A stretch of DNA of 64,000 bases. Source: Acidobacteriota bacterium. GTDB taxonomy: Bacteria; Acidobacteriota; Terriglobia; Terriglobales; Acidobacteriaceae. Every line of letters begins with the position of its first letter. Positions within the stretch are counted from its first letter, which is position 1. Made by a program: the position numbers and the translations under genes. Under the pieces are notes generated by a model. It was given only the letters and a program-made list of their open reading frames with translations, searched no databases and was not told the DNA's origin. Location: assembly GCA_021818585.1 (NCBI GenBank), contig JAKATU010000047.1:1-64000 (forward strand), written 5' to 3'. Below are positions 51,293 through 61,332 of the stretch, piece by piece.

Positions 51293-52899
51293 GCCGGGTG
51301 GCGATGGAAGGCTTGGGCGGTAAGGGGAATCCGGAGCGGGATACGCCGATGCGGCGGATTGTATTTGAGGGATTCGAGACAGAGGCGCTGGAGATTTTTT
51401 CGTCCGAAGAGGCGCCGGTGGACGTGGTGGAGATGCCACGGATGGAAGTGACGGAGCCGCCTGCGCTGCGGGTAGGCGTGGCGGACGATGATCCGAAGCT
51501 ACGCGAGTATTGCGGGGTGGTGGCGATTCACGGGGCCGACGATGCGGCGCGGCAGGCTTACCTGGGGCTGTATGCGTTGCAGCATCGCGGGCAGGAGTCG
51601 GCGGGGATTGCGACGGCGGACGGGCACAGCATTTCGAACATCAAGGGCATGGGCCTGGTCTCAGAGATTTTTACCGATGATGTGCTGGCGAAGCTGAATG
51701 GCTCGATGGCGATTGGGCACACGCGGTACTCGACGACGGGCGACTCGGCGCTCTTGAATGCGCAGCCGATTCGTGTGGAGTCCACGAAGGGGCTGATTGC
51801 GATTGCGCACAACGGGAACCTGGTGAACCTGGGGAATCTGCGGGTGCAACTGGAGCGGCAGGGCGCGCACTTCCAGACGACGAGCGACTCGGAGATTATT
51901 GTGCAGCTGATTGCGCACTCGAAGGCGACGACGCTGGTGGATGCGATTGCGTATTCGCTGAGCCAGGTGGATGGGGCTTTCTCGATTGTGATGATGACGC
52001 GGGACCGGGTGTTCGCGGCGCGCGATCCGAGGGGTTTTCGGCCGCTTTCGATAGGACGGATCAAGAACGAGGACGGGCCGGACACGATTGTGTTTGCGTC
52101 AGAGAGTTGCGCGTTTGATTTGCTGCACGCGAAGTTTGAGCGGGACGTTGCGCCGGGCGAGCTGGTGATGGTGACCGAGGACGGTGTGACGTCGCGGCAA
52201 TATGCGGAGCCAAACCAGACGAGCTGCATTTTTGAGCATGTGTACTTTGCGCGGCCGGACAGCATGATTTTTAACCGCTGGGTGCAGGACAGCCGCGAGG
52301 AGATGGGGCGGCAACTGGCGCGGGAGAGTCACGTGGATGCGGACTTGGTGGTTCCGGTGCCGGACTCGGGCGTGACTGCGGCGATTGGGTATGCGGCGGA
52401 GAGCGGCGTGCCGTTCCGGTTCGGGCTGATTCGGAATCATTACGTGGGGCGGACGTTCATTGAGCCGGAGCAGAAGGTGCGCGACTTTGGGGTGCGGCTG
52501 AAGCTGAATCCGGTGCGGGGTTTGCTGCAGGGCAAGCGGGTAATTCTGATCGACGACTCGATCATTCGCGGAACGACGAGCCGCAAGATTGTGCGCATGG
52601 TGCGGGGCGCGGGCGCGACGGAAGTGCATTTGCGGATCAGCTGCCCGCCGACGATTTCGCCTTGTTTTTATGGGGTGGATACGCCGCGGAAGTCGGAGCT
52701 GATCGCGGCGAACCAGTCGATTGAGGAGATCTGCAAGTTTATTGAGGCGGATTCGCTGGCGTACTTGTCACTGGACGGGCTGAAGCATGCCTGCGACGGC
52801 GGCGAGGGGAATACGTATTGCGTGGCCTGCTATACGGGGGTGTATCCGACGCAGTGGGTGGATGCGGAGGATATTTTGCCTGCTGGGGCGGCTGTTTAA
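51289..52899 (+). CDS. purF: Amidophosphoribosyltransferase
   Basis: 536 residues, first committed step of purine synthesis (PRPP plus glutamine to phosphoribosylamine). Class II glutaminase domain starts at [11 protein letters not shown] with Cys75; [23 protein letters not shown], then the PRPP site [15 protein letters not shown]-terminal [11 protein letters not shown] resembles the iron-sulfur Bacillus type. In known enzymes a propeptide of about 10 residues is removed to expose the Cys; here 74 residues precede it. Translation is coupled to purL. Confidence 0.96.
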
Positions 52900-52945
52900 G
52901 GACTGGCCGTCCAGGCAGTCGCGCCTTCGGCGCAAAGGACTATTC
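52900..52945 (+). repeat. Intergenic CTGGCCG plus GC-hairpin repeat, divergent copy C
   Basis: Right after the purF stop: GGACTGGCCGTCCAGGCAG, then GCGCC-TTC-GGCGC. It shares the CTGGCCG opening, the position at a stop codon and the GC hairpin with copies A and B, but not the exact sequence. Bases 52946-53130 show no gene. Confidence 0.5.
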
Positions 52946-53130
52946 ACCGCAAAGACCGCCAAGAGAAGCCGCAGAGATTTCGGGGTACGGCCTGCCGACG
53001 TAAAAGGGCCACACTGGTTTCGCGAGGGTGGGTGCCTGCTGGGTTTTGCTGTGCTCGAAGTGATTCGTGAGAGTGGGTGGCGGAATGGGCTGGATGGCGT
53101 GCATCCAATGCTGGCAGGAGGAATTTTTGA

Positions 53131-53430
53131 ATGGATCAGTTGGCTATTATTGCGATTCTGGAGGCGAAGCCGGGCAAGGAAAAAGAGGTCGCGGATTTTC
53201 TGCGGTCTGCGCAGGGGCTTGTGGAGCAGGAACCGGGTACGACGATCTGGTTTGCGCTGCAACTTGGGCCTTCGCGGTTTGGGATTTTTGATTCTTTTCC
53301 GAATGAGGCGGGACGGGACGCTCATTTGAATGGAGCCGTTGCCAAAGCGCTGTTTGCGAAGGCTGAGGAGCTGTTTGCGAAGCCGCCCCAGATTGAGCAG
53401 TGTTCGATTCTGGCTGGGAAGACTTCGTAG
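53131..53430 (+). CDS. ABM-domain antibiotic-biosynthesis-type monooxygenase
   Basis: 99 residues, a ferredoxin-like ABM fold: QLAIIAILEAKPGKEKEVADFLR, QEPGTTIWFALQLGPSRFGIFDSFPNEAGRDAHLNG. Such proteins include quinol and heme-related monooxygenases and can be homodimers without cofactor; the substrate is unknown. AGGAGG lies before the ATG. A palindrome and an IS481 remnant follow. Confidence 0.88.
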   Translation: MDQLAIIAILEAKPGKEKEVADFLRSAQGLVEQEPGTTIWFALQLGPSRFGIFDSFPNEAGRDAHLNGAVAKALFAKAEELFAKPPQIEQCSILAGKTS

Positions 53431-53443
53431 GGGGTTGGGGGAT

Positions 53444-53468
53444 CCCACTCAAGCGAAGCTTGAGTGGG
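53444..53468 (+). repeat. CCCACTCAAGC palindrome at the IS481 junction
   Basis: CCCACTCAAGC (53444-53454), loop GAA, GCTTGAGTGGG (53458-53468): 11 bp with no mismatch. The transposase remnant begins a few bases to the right, after GCCACCTG. Confidence 0.75.
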
Positions 53469-53469
53469 C

Positions 53470-54010
53470 CACCTGCCGCACCAGCAAGTTCGCCTTCGCC
53501 GAGCTGCATGAGCGCGCCACTCGCCGCATCGCCGCCGACTTCCTCAGAGCGTTGATCGCAGCTGTGCCTTACACCATCCACACGGTGCTGACCGATAACG
53601 GCACCCACTTCGCAGACACCACACCTGAACCGGCATGGGTTGAAAAACAAATCCGGCAGAACGATACCGAAGAGACTCCCGTGCTGTTTCGCGTACACGC
53701 CTTCGCCTGGGCTTGCGAACAGAATTTCATCGAACACAGGCGCACCAGACCAAAGCATCCCTGGACCAACGGACAGGTCGAGCGCATGAATCGAACACTC
53801 AAAGATGCCACCGTCAAGCGCTTCTACTACCAGACCCATGAGCAACTCAAAGAACACTTGCAGACCTTCCTGATGGCCTATAACTTCGCCAGGCGACTCA
53901 AAACTCTCCAGGGACTTACCGCCTATCAGTTCATCTGCCAACAATGGCAGAAAAATCCACTACAATTCAGAATCAATCCTCTCCACCACACCGTGGGACT
54001 AAACATCTAG
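53470..54010 (+). pseudogene. IS481-family transposase, N-terminally truncated
   Basis: The frame carries RTSKFAFAELHERATRR, TDNGTHFAD (second catalytic Asp), and RPKHPWTNGQVERMNRTLKDATVKRF (catalytic Glu), typical of the IS481 DDE core. The N-terminal HTH and the first Asp are missing. The left edge coincides with the palindrome at 53444. It stops at 54010, overlapping the tail of the HigA-like gene by four bases. Inactive. Confidence 0.85.
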
Positions 54011-54399
54011 AAGAAGACGGCGGGGGAGACTTTGAATCGCTTGGCGAGGGCTGCGATGTGGTCCCTGTTCATGCGGCGTTTGCCGGAAAGCACGAGTGAC
54101 ACCGTGCTCTCGGCTCCGAACTCTGGAGTTAAATCTTTCTGATTGAGGCTGTGGCTCTCCATCAGGAATTTGAGCACTTCGGCCGGACCGCTTTCCGGGA
54201 TCGGGTATTGTTCTGCTTCGTATTTTTCGATCAGGAGTGTCAGGAGTTCGATGGCTTCGTCTTCATCGCGTGTAGGTTTCTTTTTGGCGGTGAGGCGAAA
54301 AAGAGTCTGGGTATACTCCTCTAATTCCCGATCATTCCGGATGATGCGGGGAGCGCCCTGATGGATCATTGCAGCGGGATTTGCCAGTGCTGTGCTCAT
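54007..54399 (-). CDS. HigA-like HTH antitoxin, no toxin gene adjacent
   Basis: 130 residues. N-terminal half: a helical segment RDEDEAIELLTLLIEKYEAEQYPIPESGPAEVLKFLMESH; C-terminal XRE-type HTH: LNQKDLTPEFGAESTVSLVLSGKRRMNRDHIAALAKRFKVSPAVFF. It is HigA/MqsA-like. A HigB toxin is usually adjacent; none is upstream in 54400-54476, and the downstream side is the IS481 remnant. AAGGAG lies about 12 nt before the ATG. It may be a relic or a solo regulator. Confidence 0.82.
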   Translation of the reverse strand: MSTALANPAAMIHQGAPRIIRNDRELEEYTQTLFRLTAKKKPTRDEDEAIELLTLLIEKYEAEQYPIPESGPAEVLKFLMESHSLNQKDLTPEFGAESTVSLVLSGKRRMNRDHIAALAKRFKVSPAVFF

Positions 54400-54419
54400 T
54401 TTGTGCCGTACTCCTTATT

Positions 54420-54446
54420 CCATTCAAGCCAAATCGGCTTGGATGG
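54420..54446 (+). repeat. Diverged CCCACTCAAGC-type palindrome
   Basis: CCATTCAAGCC (54420-54430) pairs with GGCTTGGATGG (54436-54446) with one G-T wobble. Tail GGCCGCC resembles the GGCCACC next to the copy at 53444. Confidence 0.65.
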
Positions 54447-54476
54447 GCCGCCTATCACTCGCTCGTTTTCCGTTGG

Positions 54477-55175
54477 TCACGGTGCTTGCCAGATCACATG
54501 GTGTTTCTTGTCATTGCCGAACATGATGATTGAATCGGCGGAGCTATCCTGGGTCGCGCCAGTTTTGAGGTCGACTGTAGCCGTATTCCCAAGTTCCATA
54601 CGAAAGCCTCGACTATCTTTGATGCTAATGTTTGCTGTGCCTGCTGGAGATAGCCCCATGCCTACGGATGGCCCGTTCAAGAGCCGTTTACTGTAGGATT
54701 TCAGGGCGTCTCGTAACGCCGTTCCTGATTTTCCCTTGATCGCTGAATTATAGTGTGGCGCGTAACCGACGCCGACGTATGACCCGAATCGCGGACCACT
54801 AGCAATCACGGCATTATCCTCCCCATCTTGGCCAGCGGTTATATATGAAGACCTCAGCCAATCAAACGCCTCCATTGAGGCGGTAGTATTCCCCTGTGCA
54901 TCCAACACATCAACCGAAGCACTGATGGGTGTGGCATACAGTCTTATCCTTGCTTTTCCCGCGCCATTCACGACTTCAAACTCGTGCGCTTTGATTACAT
55001 TGGGCAAGGGCCGCGCCGCAGCGACGAGGCCCAATGCTCCAACCAGCGCACAGGCTGCCGCGCCAAGCCTCTTCAACTGCCGGTTGTCCCGTTCTAACTT
55101 CTCGATCCGCGCTAATAACTCCGGGTCAGTCACAGTCTTCCTCCAGTCGTTAAGTTCTGAGGGTTCATTCGTCAT
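54477..55175 (-). CDS. Membrane-anchored protein of unknown function
   Basis: 232 residues. A coiled-coil start (DPELLARIEKLERDNRQLKRLG), one transmembrane helix (AAACALVGALGLVAAA), then a beta-rich domain with two segments of similar phrasing (FEVVNGAGKARIRLYATP and NISIKDSRGFRMELGNTA), suggesting a repeated fold. I recognise no family. It lies downstream of rho, separated by rho's terminator. Confidence 0.72.
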   Translation of the reverse strand: MTNEPSELNDWRKTVTDPELLARIEKLERDNRQLKRLGAAACALVGALGLVAAARPLPNVIKAHEFEVVNGAGKARIRLYATPISASVDVLDAQGNTTASMEAFDWLRSSYITAGQDGEDNAVIASGPRFGSYVGVGYAPHYNSAIKGKSGTALRDALKSYSKRLLNGPSVGMGLSPAGTANISIKDSRGFRMELGNTATVDLKTGATQDSSADSIIMFGNDKKHHVIWQAP

Positions 55176-55216
55176 CCGAAAGAGTACTCCAGATAAGGCG
55201 TTATAGGGTCTGAAAA

Positions 55217-55250
55217 AACAAAAGGGCGTTCCCTGGTGGGAACGCCCTTT
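55217..55250 (-). terminator. Rho-independent terminator of rho
   Basis: AAAGGGCGTTCCC and GGGAACGCCCTTT (about 55221-55250) form a 13-bp stem over a TGGT loop. On the minus strand TTTTGTTTTTTC follows. Confidence 0.88.
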
Positions 55251-55275
55251 GTGGCTGCGATGGGATGTGGTCGAG

Positions 55276-56526
<1,251 letters not shown>

Positions 56527-56655
56527 GGATACCTACGGTGAGATTTTGGATCAGATTTAGACCAGATGAGGGGTAGTAAGCAGAAGAGGAAGGAGGATGA
56601 GGGGGGAATTTTGGGGATGGGATGGATGAAAAGGGGCCCGGGCAACAGGCCGCGC

Positions 56656-56886
56656 TTAGGCAGCGCGGCGCTGTTGGGACTCAGAAGCAGCTTTGTGAAC
56701 GGCAGCCGGGGGAAGGGAGCCGCGCATGGGGTTCGCATCGCGGAAATGTGCCAGCACTTCGTTGGTGGTGTCCTGCAGACGAGTGCTGGGCTTGTGCAGC
56801 TTGCGAGTTGCCTTCGAAGCCAGTTGGCAAAGGTTGTAACGGTTTTGCACGTGGGTGAGTGCCCCAAAAACCAGATCTGAGCGCAT
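56656..56886 (-). CDS. rpoZ: Probable RNA polymerase omega subunit
   Basis: 76 residues from ATG at 56886, with AGGAGG 12 nt upstream. MRSDLVFGALTHVQNRYNLCQLASKATRKLHKP keeps the omega pattern: a conserved N-R-[FY]-x-L-x-x-x-A-x-x-A-R core, followed by a helix (TRLQDTTNEVLAHFRDAN). The C-terminus is shorter than in E. coli. It sits upstream of rho on the same strand, consistent with a transcription-machinery operon. Two further ATGs upstream would add 12 or 23 residues. Confidence 0.7.
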   Translation of the reverse strand: MRSDLVFGALTHVQNRYNLCQLASKATRKLHKPSTRLQDTTNEVLAHFRDANPMRGSLPPAAVHKAASESQQRRAA

Positions 56887-56949
56887 AAAAGTCAAAATCC
56901 TCCTGTGTCGTTCAACGGCCATGTTTTTGTGGATTGGCCTGATATCGAG

Positions 56950-56969
56950 AAACATATGAACATATGTTT
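56950..56969. promoter_or_regulatory. Perfect 20-bp dyad upstream of rpoZ
   Basis: AAACATATG, AA, CATATGTTT: nine-base arms around an AA centre, 64 bp before the probable rpoZ start. GAACATATGTTT inside it is one base short of the GAAC-N4-GTTC type known as the Gram-positive SOS box. It could be an operator; nothing here proves a regulator. Confidence 0.4.
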
Positions 56970-57407
56970 AGACGCGTTCCACTGCCGCTTTGGTCACAAA
57001 TTCTTAAAGGCTTAGGGCAAAAAAATCGCCCTGATAGTAACGTAAATCGGTCACCTTGCGTGTCTGAACCTGAATTTAGACAACGGTTTGCGGGGCTGCG
57101 TCACCAGAGAAAGCATGAGCTGCCAGGATCGGATTGTCTGAAACAGGAAGCCAGAGACGGAATTTGCACGAAAGCCCGAAATTCAGGCTACGCCAGCTAC
57201 CAGCCATGTGTACCGTAAATGGAGTTGCGTCCAAGGTCAACACTTTTTTTACCAAATTGCGAGAATCTGATTCCACGATTGGAATCTTCCGATAAATTGA
57301 TTTACTGAGACCGACAGATAGATTAGCGTCTGATTCCGGATGCTTTCCGGCGGCGAGGATTCCAAAAACCATAGAACATCGAATACGGTTTCGAAGTCCG
57401 TTCAGGA
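56970..57407. other. Gene-free stretch between rpoZ and comM
   Basis: 438 bp, less GC-rich than the surroundings. Short frames on both strands lack ribosome sites and recognisable motifs. A small inverted repeat, GATTCCA-CGA-TTGGAATC, lies at about 57271-57288. comM reads away from it, so its own promoter is not here. Confidence 0.4.
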
Positions 57408-58979
57408 TCAGTTCCAGTAGCTGCGGTCGAGGGTGCGGTACTGGATGGCTTCCGCGATGTGGGGTACCGAAACGGCGGGTTCTCCAGCGAGGTCGGCGAT
57501 GGTTCGGGCGACTTTGAGGATGCGGTCGTGGGCACGGGCGGTGAGTCCCTGCTGCTGCATGGCGCGCTCGAGGAGGCGCTCGGCCTCGGGGTTGAGCTCG
57601 CAGTGCTGGCGAATCTGGCGGGTGGTCATTTGTGCGTTGGAGTAGGTGCGGGATTTACTGCCATTCGGCTGCTGGGCGAAGCGTTCGGCCTGGATGCGAC
57701 GGGCGTGGAGGACGCGCTGGCGGATGGTTGCGGAGTTCTCGCTGGCGGCGCCGGAGCGGAGTTCGCGGTACTGGACGGCGGGGACTTCGATGTGGATATC
57801 GATGCGGTCGAGGAGCGGCCCGGAGACTTTGGCGACGTAGCGCTGGATGAGTGGCGGGGTGCAGTGGCACTCGCGGGAGCGGTCATTGAAGTAGCCGCAG
57901 GGGCATGGGTTCATGGCGGCAGCGAGCATGAATGATGCGGGAAAGCTGAGCGACATGGAGGCCCGGGCGATCACGACGTTGCGGTCTTCGAGGGGCTGGC
58001 GCATGACTTCGAGGACGTTGCGGGGGAATTCGGGGAGTTCGTCGAGAAAGAGCACGCCGTTGTGGGCGAGGGAGACTTCGCCTGGGCGTGGAATGACGCC
58101 GCCGCCGATCAGTCCGGCATCGGAGATGGTGTGGTGGGGCGAGCGGAAGGGGCGATGGGTGACGAGGCCGGTTTCGGTGTCGAGGACGCCGGCGACGGAG
58201 TGGATTTTGGTGGTTTCGAGGGCTTCGTCGAAGCTGAGCGGCGCGAGGATGGAGGGCAGGCGCTTGGCGAGCATGGTTTTGCCGGAGCCGGGAGGGCCGA
58301 TCATGAGGATGTTGTGGCCTCCGGCGGCGGCGACTTCGAGGGCTCGCTTGGCGGCCGACTGGCCGCGGACGTCGGCGAAGTCGGGACCGTGGTATTGCTC
58401 TTCGGAGAGAACCTGCTCGGCTGCGATTTTGAAGGCGGGGGTGTGAATGCCGCCATTGCCGGCGGCGTTGAGGAGCTCGCGGGCCTGGTTGAGGGTTTCG
58501 ACGGGGTAGACGGAAACTCCGTCGACGACGGCAGCCTCAGAGGCGTTGGCTTTTGGAATGATGAGGTTATGGATACCGCGCTCACGGGCGGCGACGGCTA
58601 CGGGGAGCATTCCGGGAACGGGACGTAGGGTGCCGTCGAGGCCGAGTTCGCCGAGGAGCAGGAACTGGCTGAGATCCTGAATCTGGAGCGCGCCGTAGGC
58701 GCCGAGGATGCCGATGGCCATGGGGAGGTCGAAGCCGGAGCCTTCCTTTTTGATGTCGGCGGGGGCGAGGTTGATGACGATGGTGGTGGGGGGAATGTCG
58801 AAGCCGGAGTTTTTGATGGCGGCGCGGACGCGGTCGCGGCTTTCGCGCACGGCGGCATCGGGGAGACCGACGGTATGGAAGCTCGGCTCCAGAGTTTTGA
58901 TCCCGGAGAAGTCGACTTCCACGTCGATGATGTTGGCGTCGATGCCATAGACGGCGGCGCTGAGCGCTTTGAAGAGCAT
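57408..58979 (-). CDS. comM: YifB/ComM-family AAA+ Mg-chelatase-like ATPase
   Basis: 523 residues from ATG at 58979. N-terminal Lon-like domain ([38 protein letters not shown]), linker, then AAA+ Walker [16 protein letters not shown] and Walker [11 protein letters not shown], sensor [14 protein letters not shown], and Cys-rich [19 protein letters not shown]. ComM is a helicase acting in branch migration during natural transformation. No other competence gene adjoins it. Translation from a GTG eight codons upstream is an alternative. Confidence 0.95.
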   Translation of the reverse strand: MLFKALSAAVYGIDANIIDVEVDFSGIKTLEPSFHTVGLPDAAVRESRDRVRAAIKNSGFDIPPTTIVINLAPADIKKEGSGFDLPMAIGILGAYGALQIQDLSQFLLLGELGLDGTLRPVPGMLPVAVAARERGIHNLIIPKANASEAAVVDGVSVYPVETLNQARELLNAAGNGGIHTPAFKIAAEQVLSEEQYHGPDFADVRGQSAAKRALEVAAAGGHNILMIGPPGSGKTMLAKRLPSILAPLSFDEALETTKIHSVAGVLDTETGLVTHRPFRSPHHTISDAGLIGGGVIPRPGEVSLAHNGVLFLDELPEFPRNVLEVMRQPLEDRNVVIARASMSLSFPASFMLAAAMNPCPCGYFNDRSRECHCTPPLIQRYVAKVSGPLLDRIDIHIEVPAVQYRELRSGAASENSATIRQRVLHARRIQAERFAQQPNGSKSRTYSNAQMTTRQIRQHCELNPEAERLLERAMQQQGLTARAHDRILKVARTIADLAGEPAVSVPHIAEAIQYRTLDRSYWN

Positions 58980-59103
58980 AAAGGGTTCGCGCTTCAGGAT
59001 CACCCGAATGGGGGCTTGAGGGGAACGGTACTAAAGGCATGTGCGCCAACGAGAGGGCCGGCAGTGAACTGACAGCCCTCTCCGGTTGCGTGTTGGCGAG
59101 AGG

Positions 59104-59721
59104 CTAGCTTGCCTGAGTCGAGGCGCTTTGGAGGGGAGCAATGGCAATGCGCAACTGCGTGCCGGCGCGCAAACGGATGTCTTTGCGCTTGCTGAGGAAG
59201 ATGCCGGAGTTGTGGCTTTGCACGGCAGAGTGAAGTGCGATGTGGCTGAGGACGCCGACTTCCTGATCCATTTGCGCCTTTGGGGAGACCGGTTTTGAGG
59301 TGTCAGGGAAGTAGTTTCCGTAGTCGGAGGATCCCTCTTCGTTTGGCGGCATGGCGCCCAGCAGGGTGGCTTTGATGGGAATGACGCGGCCATCCTTCAG
59401 GCGTGCCCGGTTGAATACGAGTGCGACACCGGTCCGCTTGCCATGCCCGTTTCGCAACTCGCTGACTTTGCCGAGCAACTGGGTATTTCGGGGAAGCAGC
59501 ATGCCGTCACTGGTGCGCAGCTTCATGGTGAGGTGAGCGGTTACCCTTTGTCCCACGGATAGTTGGCTGGAGTTGAGGGTCTGGTTGAGGCTTGCATTTG
59601 TGCTCATCAAGTGCAGGTTTGTGGAATCGTAAGCGGAATTAGCCAGAGCGGGCGCTGCGGCCAGCAGAGCGGATGCAAGAAAGAGCGCGAAAGATTGCAA
59701 TTTGAGCGGACGGGATTTCAT
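59104..59721 (-). CDS. Secreted protein of unknown function
   Basis: 205 residues. Signal peptide LQSFALFLASALLAAAPALA. The mature part is beta-rich: LSVGQRVTAHLTMKLRTSDGMLLPRNTQLLGKVSEL and DIRLRAGTQLRIAI, reminiscent of TrbI/VirB10-like or carboxypeptidase-regulatory beta domains but below firm recognition. AAGGAG lies before the ATG. It follows comM's upstream side and has no co-transcribed partner. Confidence 0.78.
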   Translation of the reverse strand: MKSRPLKLQSFALFLASALLAAAPALANSAYDSTNLHLMSTNASLNQTLNSSQLSVGQRVTAHLTMKLRTSDGMLLPRNTQLLGKVSELRNGHGKRTGVALVFNRARLKDGRVIPIKATLLGAMPPNEEGSSDYGNYFPDTSKPVSPKAQMDQEVGVLSHIALHSAVQSHNSGIFLSKRKDIRLRAGTQLRIAIAPLQSASTQAS

Positions 59722-59984
59722 GATCGGATACTCCTTTGTGTGGCTCGCGGAGCACCAGGTCGTGCACGGTCGAACAGGTGTTCCACGAGCAACGATCTAA
59801 TCCATTGGACGAATTCGAGAGCGGGAGGTCGGAGCATCAAGCGGGGAAATTTGAGCCCCCGGAAAAGGTTGCCTGTTCCGTATGAAGAATTGCCGTGCGA
59901 ACGCAGACGTGCAGCATTTGCGCGGGTCCGCCTGAGAGGATTTTGCCCTGGTGTGTTGTTTGTGCGAAAAGGATCTGCCGCGCG

Positions 59985-60230
59985 CTACATGACCATGGCG
60001 ACACGTTCGAGCTCGGCCTGCATGCAGTCGGAATTGCAGGTCATTCTTTCGATGTGCAGGGCGGCGTCCATGACCTTCTGGGCGTCGACGCCGTAGCCTC
60101 GGCCCATGAGGAAAGAAGTGAGAATTTCGGCGGCCTGACGGCTGTCGATGCCTGCGCGGAGCAGGTCGGCGCGCAGATTCGTGAGTTCAGCGGCGGAGAA
60201 CTTCTCAACTTGATCGGGCCGGATGTTCAT
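59985..60230 (-). CDS. Small helical protein of unknown function
   Basis: 81 residues from ATG at 60230 (GAGG upstream). Helix-rich: DQVEKFSAAELTNLRADLLRAGIDSRQAAEILTSFLMGRGYGV, then a segment with two Cys (ERMTCNSDCMQAELERVAM). I see no membrane helix and know no family. It is upstream of the secreted protein at 59104; the 263-bp gap between holds no gene. Confidence 0.6.
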   Translation of the reverse strand: MNIRPDQVEKFSAAELTNLRADLLRAGIDSRQAAEILTSFLMGRGYGVDAQKVMDAALHIERMTCNSDCMQAELERVAMVM

Positions 60231-60329
60231 GGTCTTTTCCTCTGCCTGATTAGACACCACCCAGGGTGCGCATGTTGCTGGCGGAGAGATGAATTTCAAA
60301 TGACGTCTTGATTGGACGAAAGAAGGTTT

Positions 60330-60500
60330 TCACTCAGATTGCGTGCGTGGCTGCCAGGAAGAGGCTCGTTCGGTGATAAGGACGGGGATGCCGTCCTGCA
60401 TGCTGTAATGGCGGCCGCATGCGGTGCAGGTGATGGAGGAATCCTGCGGAGCGATGCTGAGCTTGCCGCGGCATGCAGGACATACAATCGTGTCGAGCAT
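60330..60500 (-). CDS. Trm112-family zinc-ribbon protein
   Basis: 56 residues from ATG at 60500, the family's usual start (MLDTIVCPACRG). Zinc pairs CPAC and CTAC with GRHYSMQDGIPVLI. In eukaryotes Trm112 activates methyltransferases; bacterial members may do the same. An upstream ATG at 60527 adds nine residues but its ribosome site is too close. It is divergent from coaE. Confidence 0.85.
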   Translation of the reverse strand: MLDTIVCPACRGKLSIAPQDSSITCTACGRHYSMQDGIPVLITERASSWQPRTQSE

Positions 60501-60525
60501 TCGCGAGATACTGGGAGCGGCGTGC

Positions 60526-61242
60526 ATGGCTCCAGTTTACTGGTGCGAAGCGGGAGAGATCGATTTGTTGCGAGTGGGATTGACGGGGGGCATCGGTAGC
60601 GGCAAGTCGACGGTTGCCGGGATGTTTCGGGAACTTGGGATTCCGGTGATCGAGGCGGATGCGGTGGGCCGCAGCTTGATGGAGCCGGGACAGAGCGTGT
60701 ATCGCGCGATTGTGGAGCATTTTGGGCCGGAGGTGGTGCGGGCGGATGGCAAGCTGGATCGCGGACGACTGGCGGAGATGGCGTTTCGGCAGGGCCGGTT
60801 GCAGGAGTTGAATGCGCTGGTGCATCCGCCTGTGATTGCGGCGCAGGAGGCGTGGATGCGGGGTCTGTTTGCCTGCGATGCGGACGCGGTGGCGATGGTG
60901 GAGTCGGCGTTGATTTTTGAGGCGAGCCGCGGAGAGGATGCGAGCGTGCCGGGCTGGCGGGATCGATTTGACAGAGTGCTGCTGGTGACGGCTCCCGATG
61001 AAGTGAAGATTGCGCGGTATGTGAGCCGAGTTCTGGCCGGTGAGCCGGGGCACACGCAGGAGCGCGCAGATGAGGTGGAGCGGGATGCGCGGTCGCGGCT
61101 GGCGCGGCAGATTCCGGATGCGGAGAAGATTCCGCTGTGCGATGCGGTGATGGATAATTCCGGGACGGTGGACGCTGCGCGGGCGCAGGTAGAGAGGATC
61201 GCGTCGGAGTTGCGAGCTGCATCCAAAACAGTGCGCAGGTGA
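60526..61242 (+). CDS. coaE: Dephospho-CoA kinase
   Basis: 238 residues as given. P-loop GLTGGIGSGKSTVAGMF, EADAVGRSLMEPG, LVHPPVI, and VMVESALIFEA are typical of CoaE. It phosphorylates dephospho-CoA at the 3' hydroxyl, the last step of CoA synthesis. The start is uncertain: a TTG at 60565, with GGGAGAG at good spacing, gives the usual LLRVGLTGG opening and may be the true start; the ATG at 60526 also has GGGAG. The C-terminal helical tail is complete. Confidence 0.94.
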   Translation: MAPVYWCEAGEIDLLRVGLTGGIGSGKSTVAGMFRELGIPVIEADAVGRSLMEPGQSVYRAIVEHFGPEVVRADGKLDRGRLAEMAFRQGRLQELNALVHPPVIAAQEAWMRGLFACDADAVAMVESALIFEASRGEDASVPGWRDRFDRVLLVTAPDEVKIARYVSRVLAGEPGHTQERADEVERDARSRLARQIPDAEKIPLCDAVMDNSGTVDAARAQVERIASELRAASKTVRR

Positions 61243-61332
61243 AGCTATAAACTGAAACGTAAACTTTTATGCGCCGGTTGCATCATAGGCGTACGTGGCT
61301 CTTTCAGGTGATTCATTCAGGGATAGATATTT

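Noticed and set aside
57076..57372. A 98-residue minus-strand frame between rpoZ and comM
   Set aside because: No ribosome site, no motif, uneven codon use; kept as gene-free.
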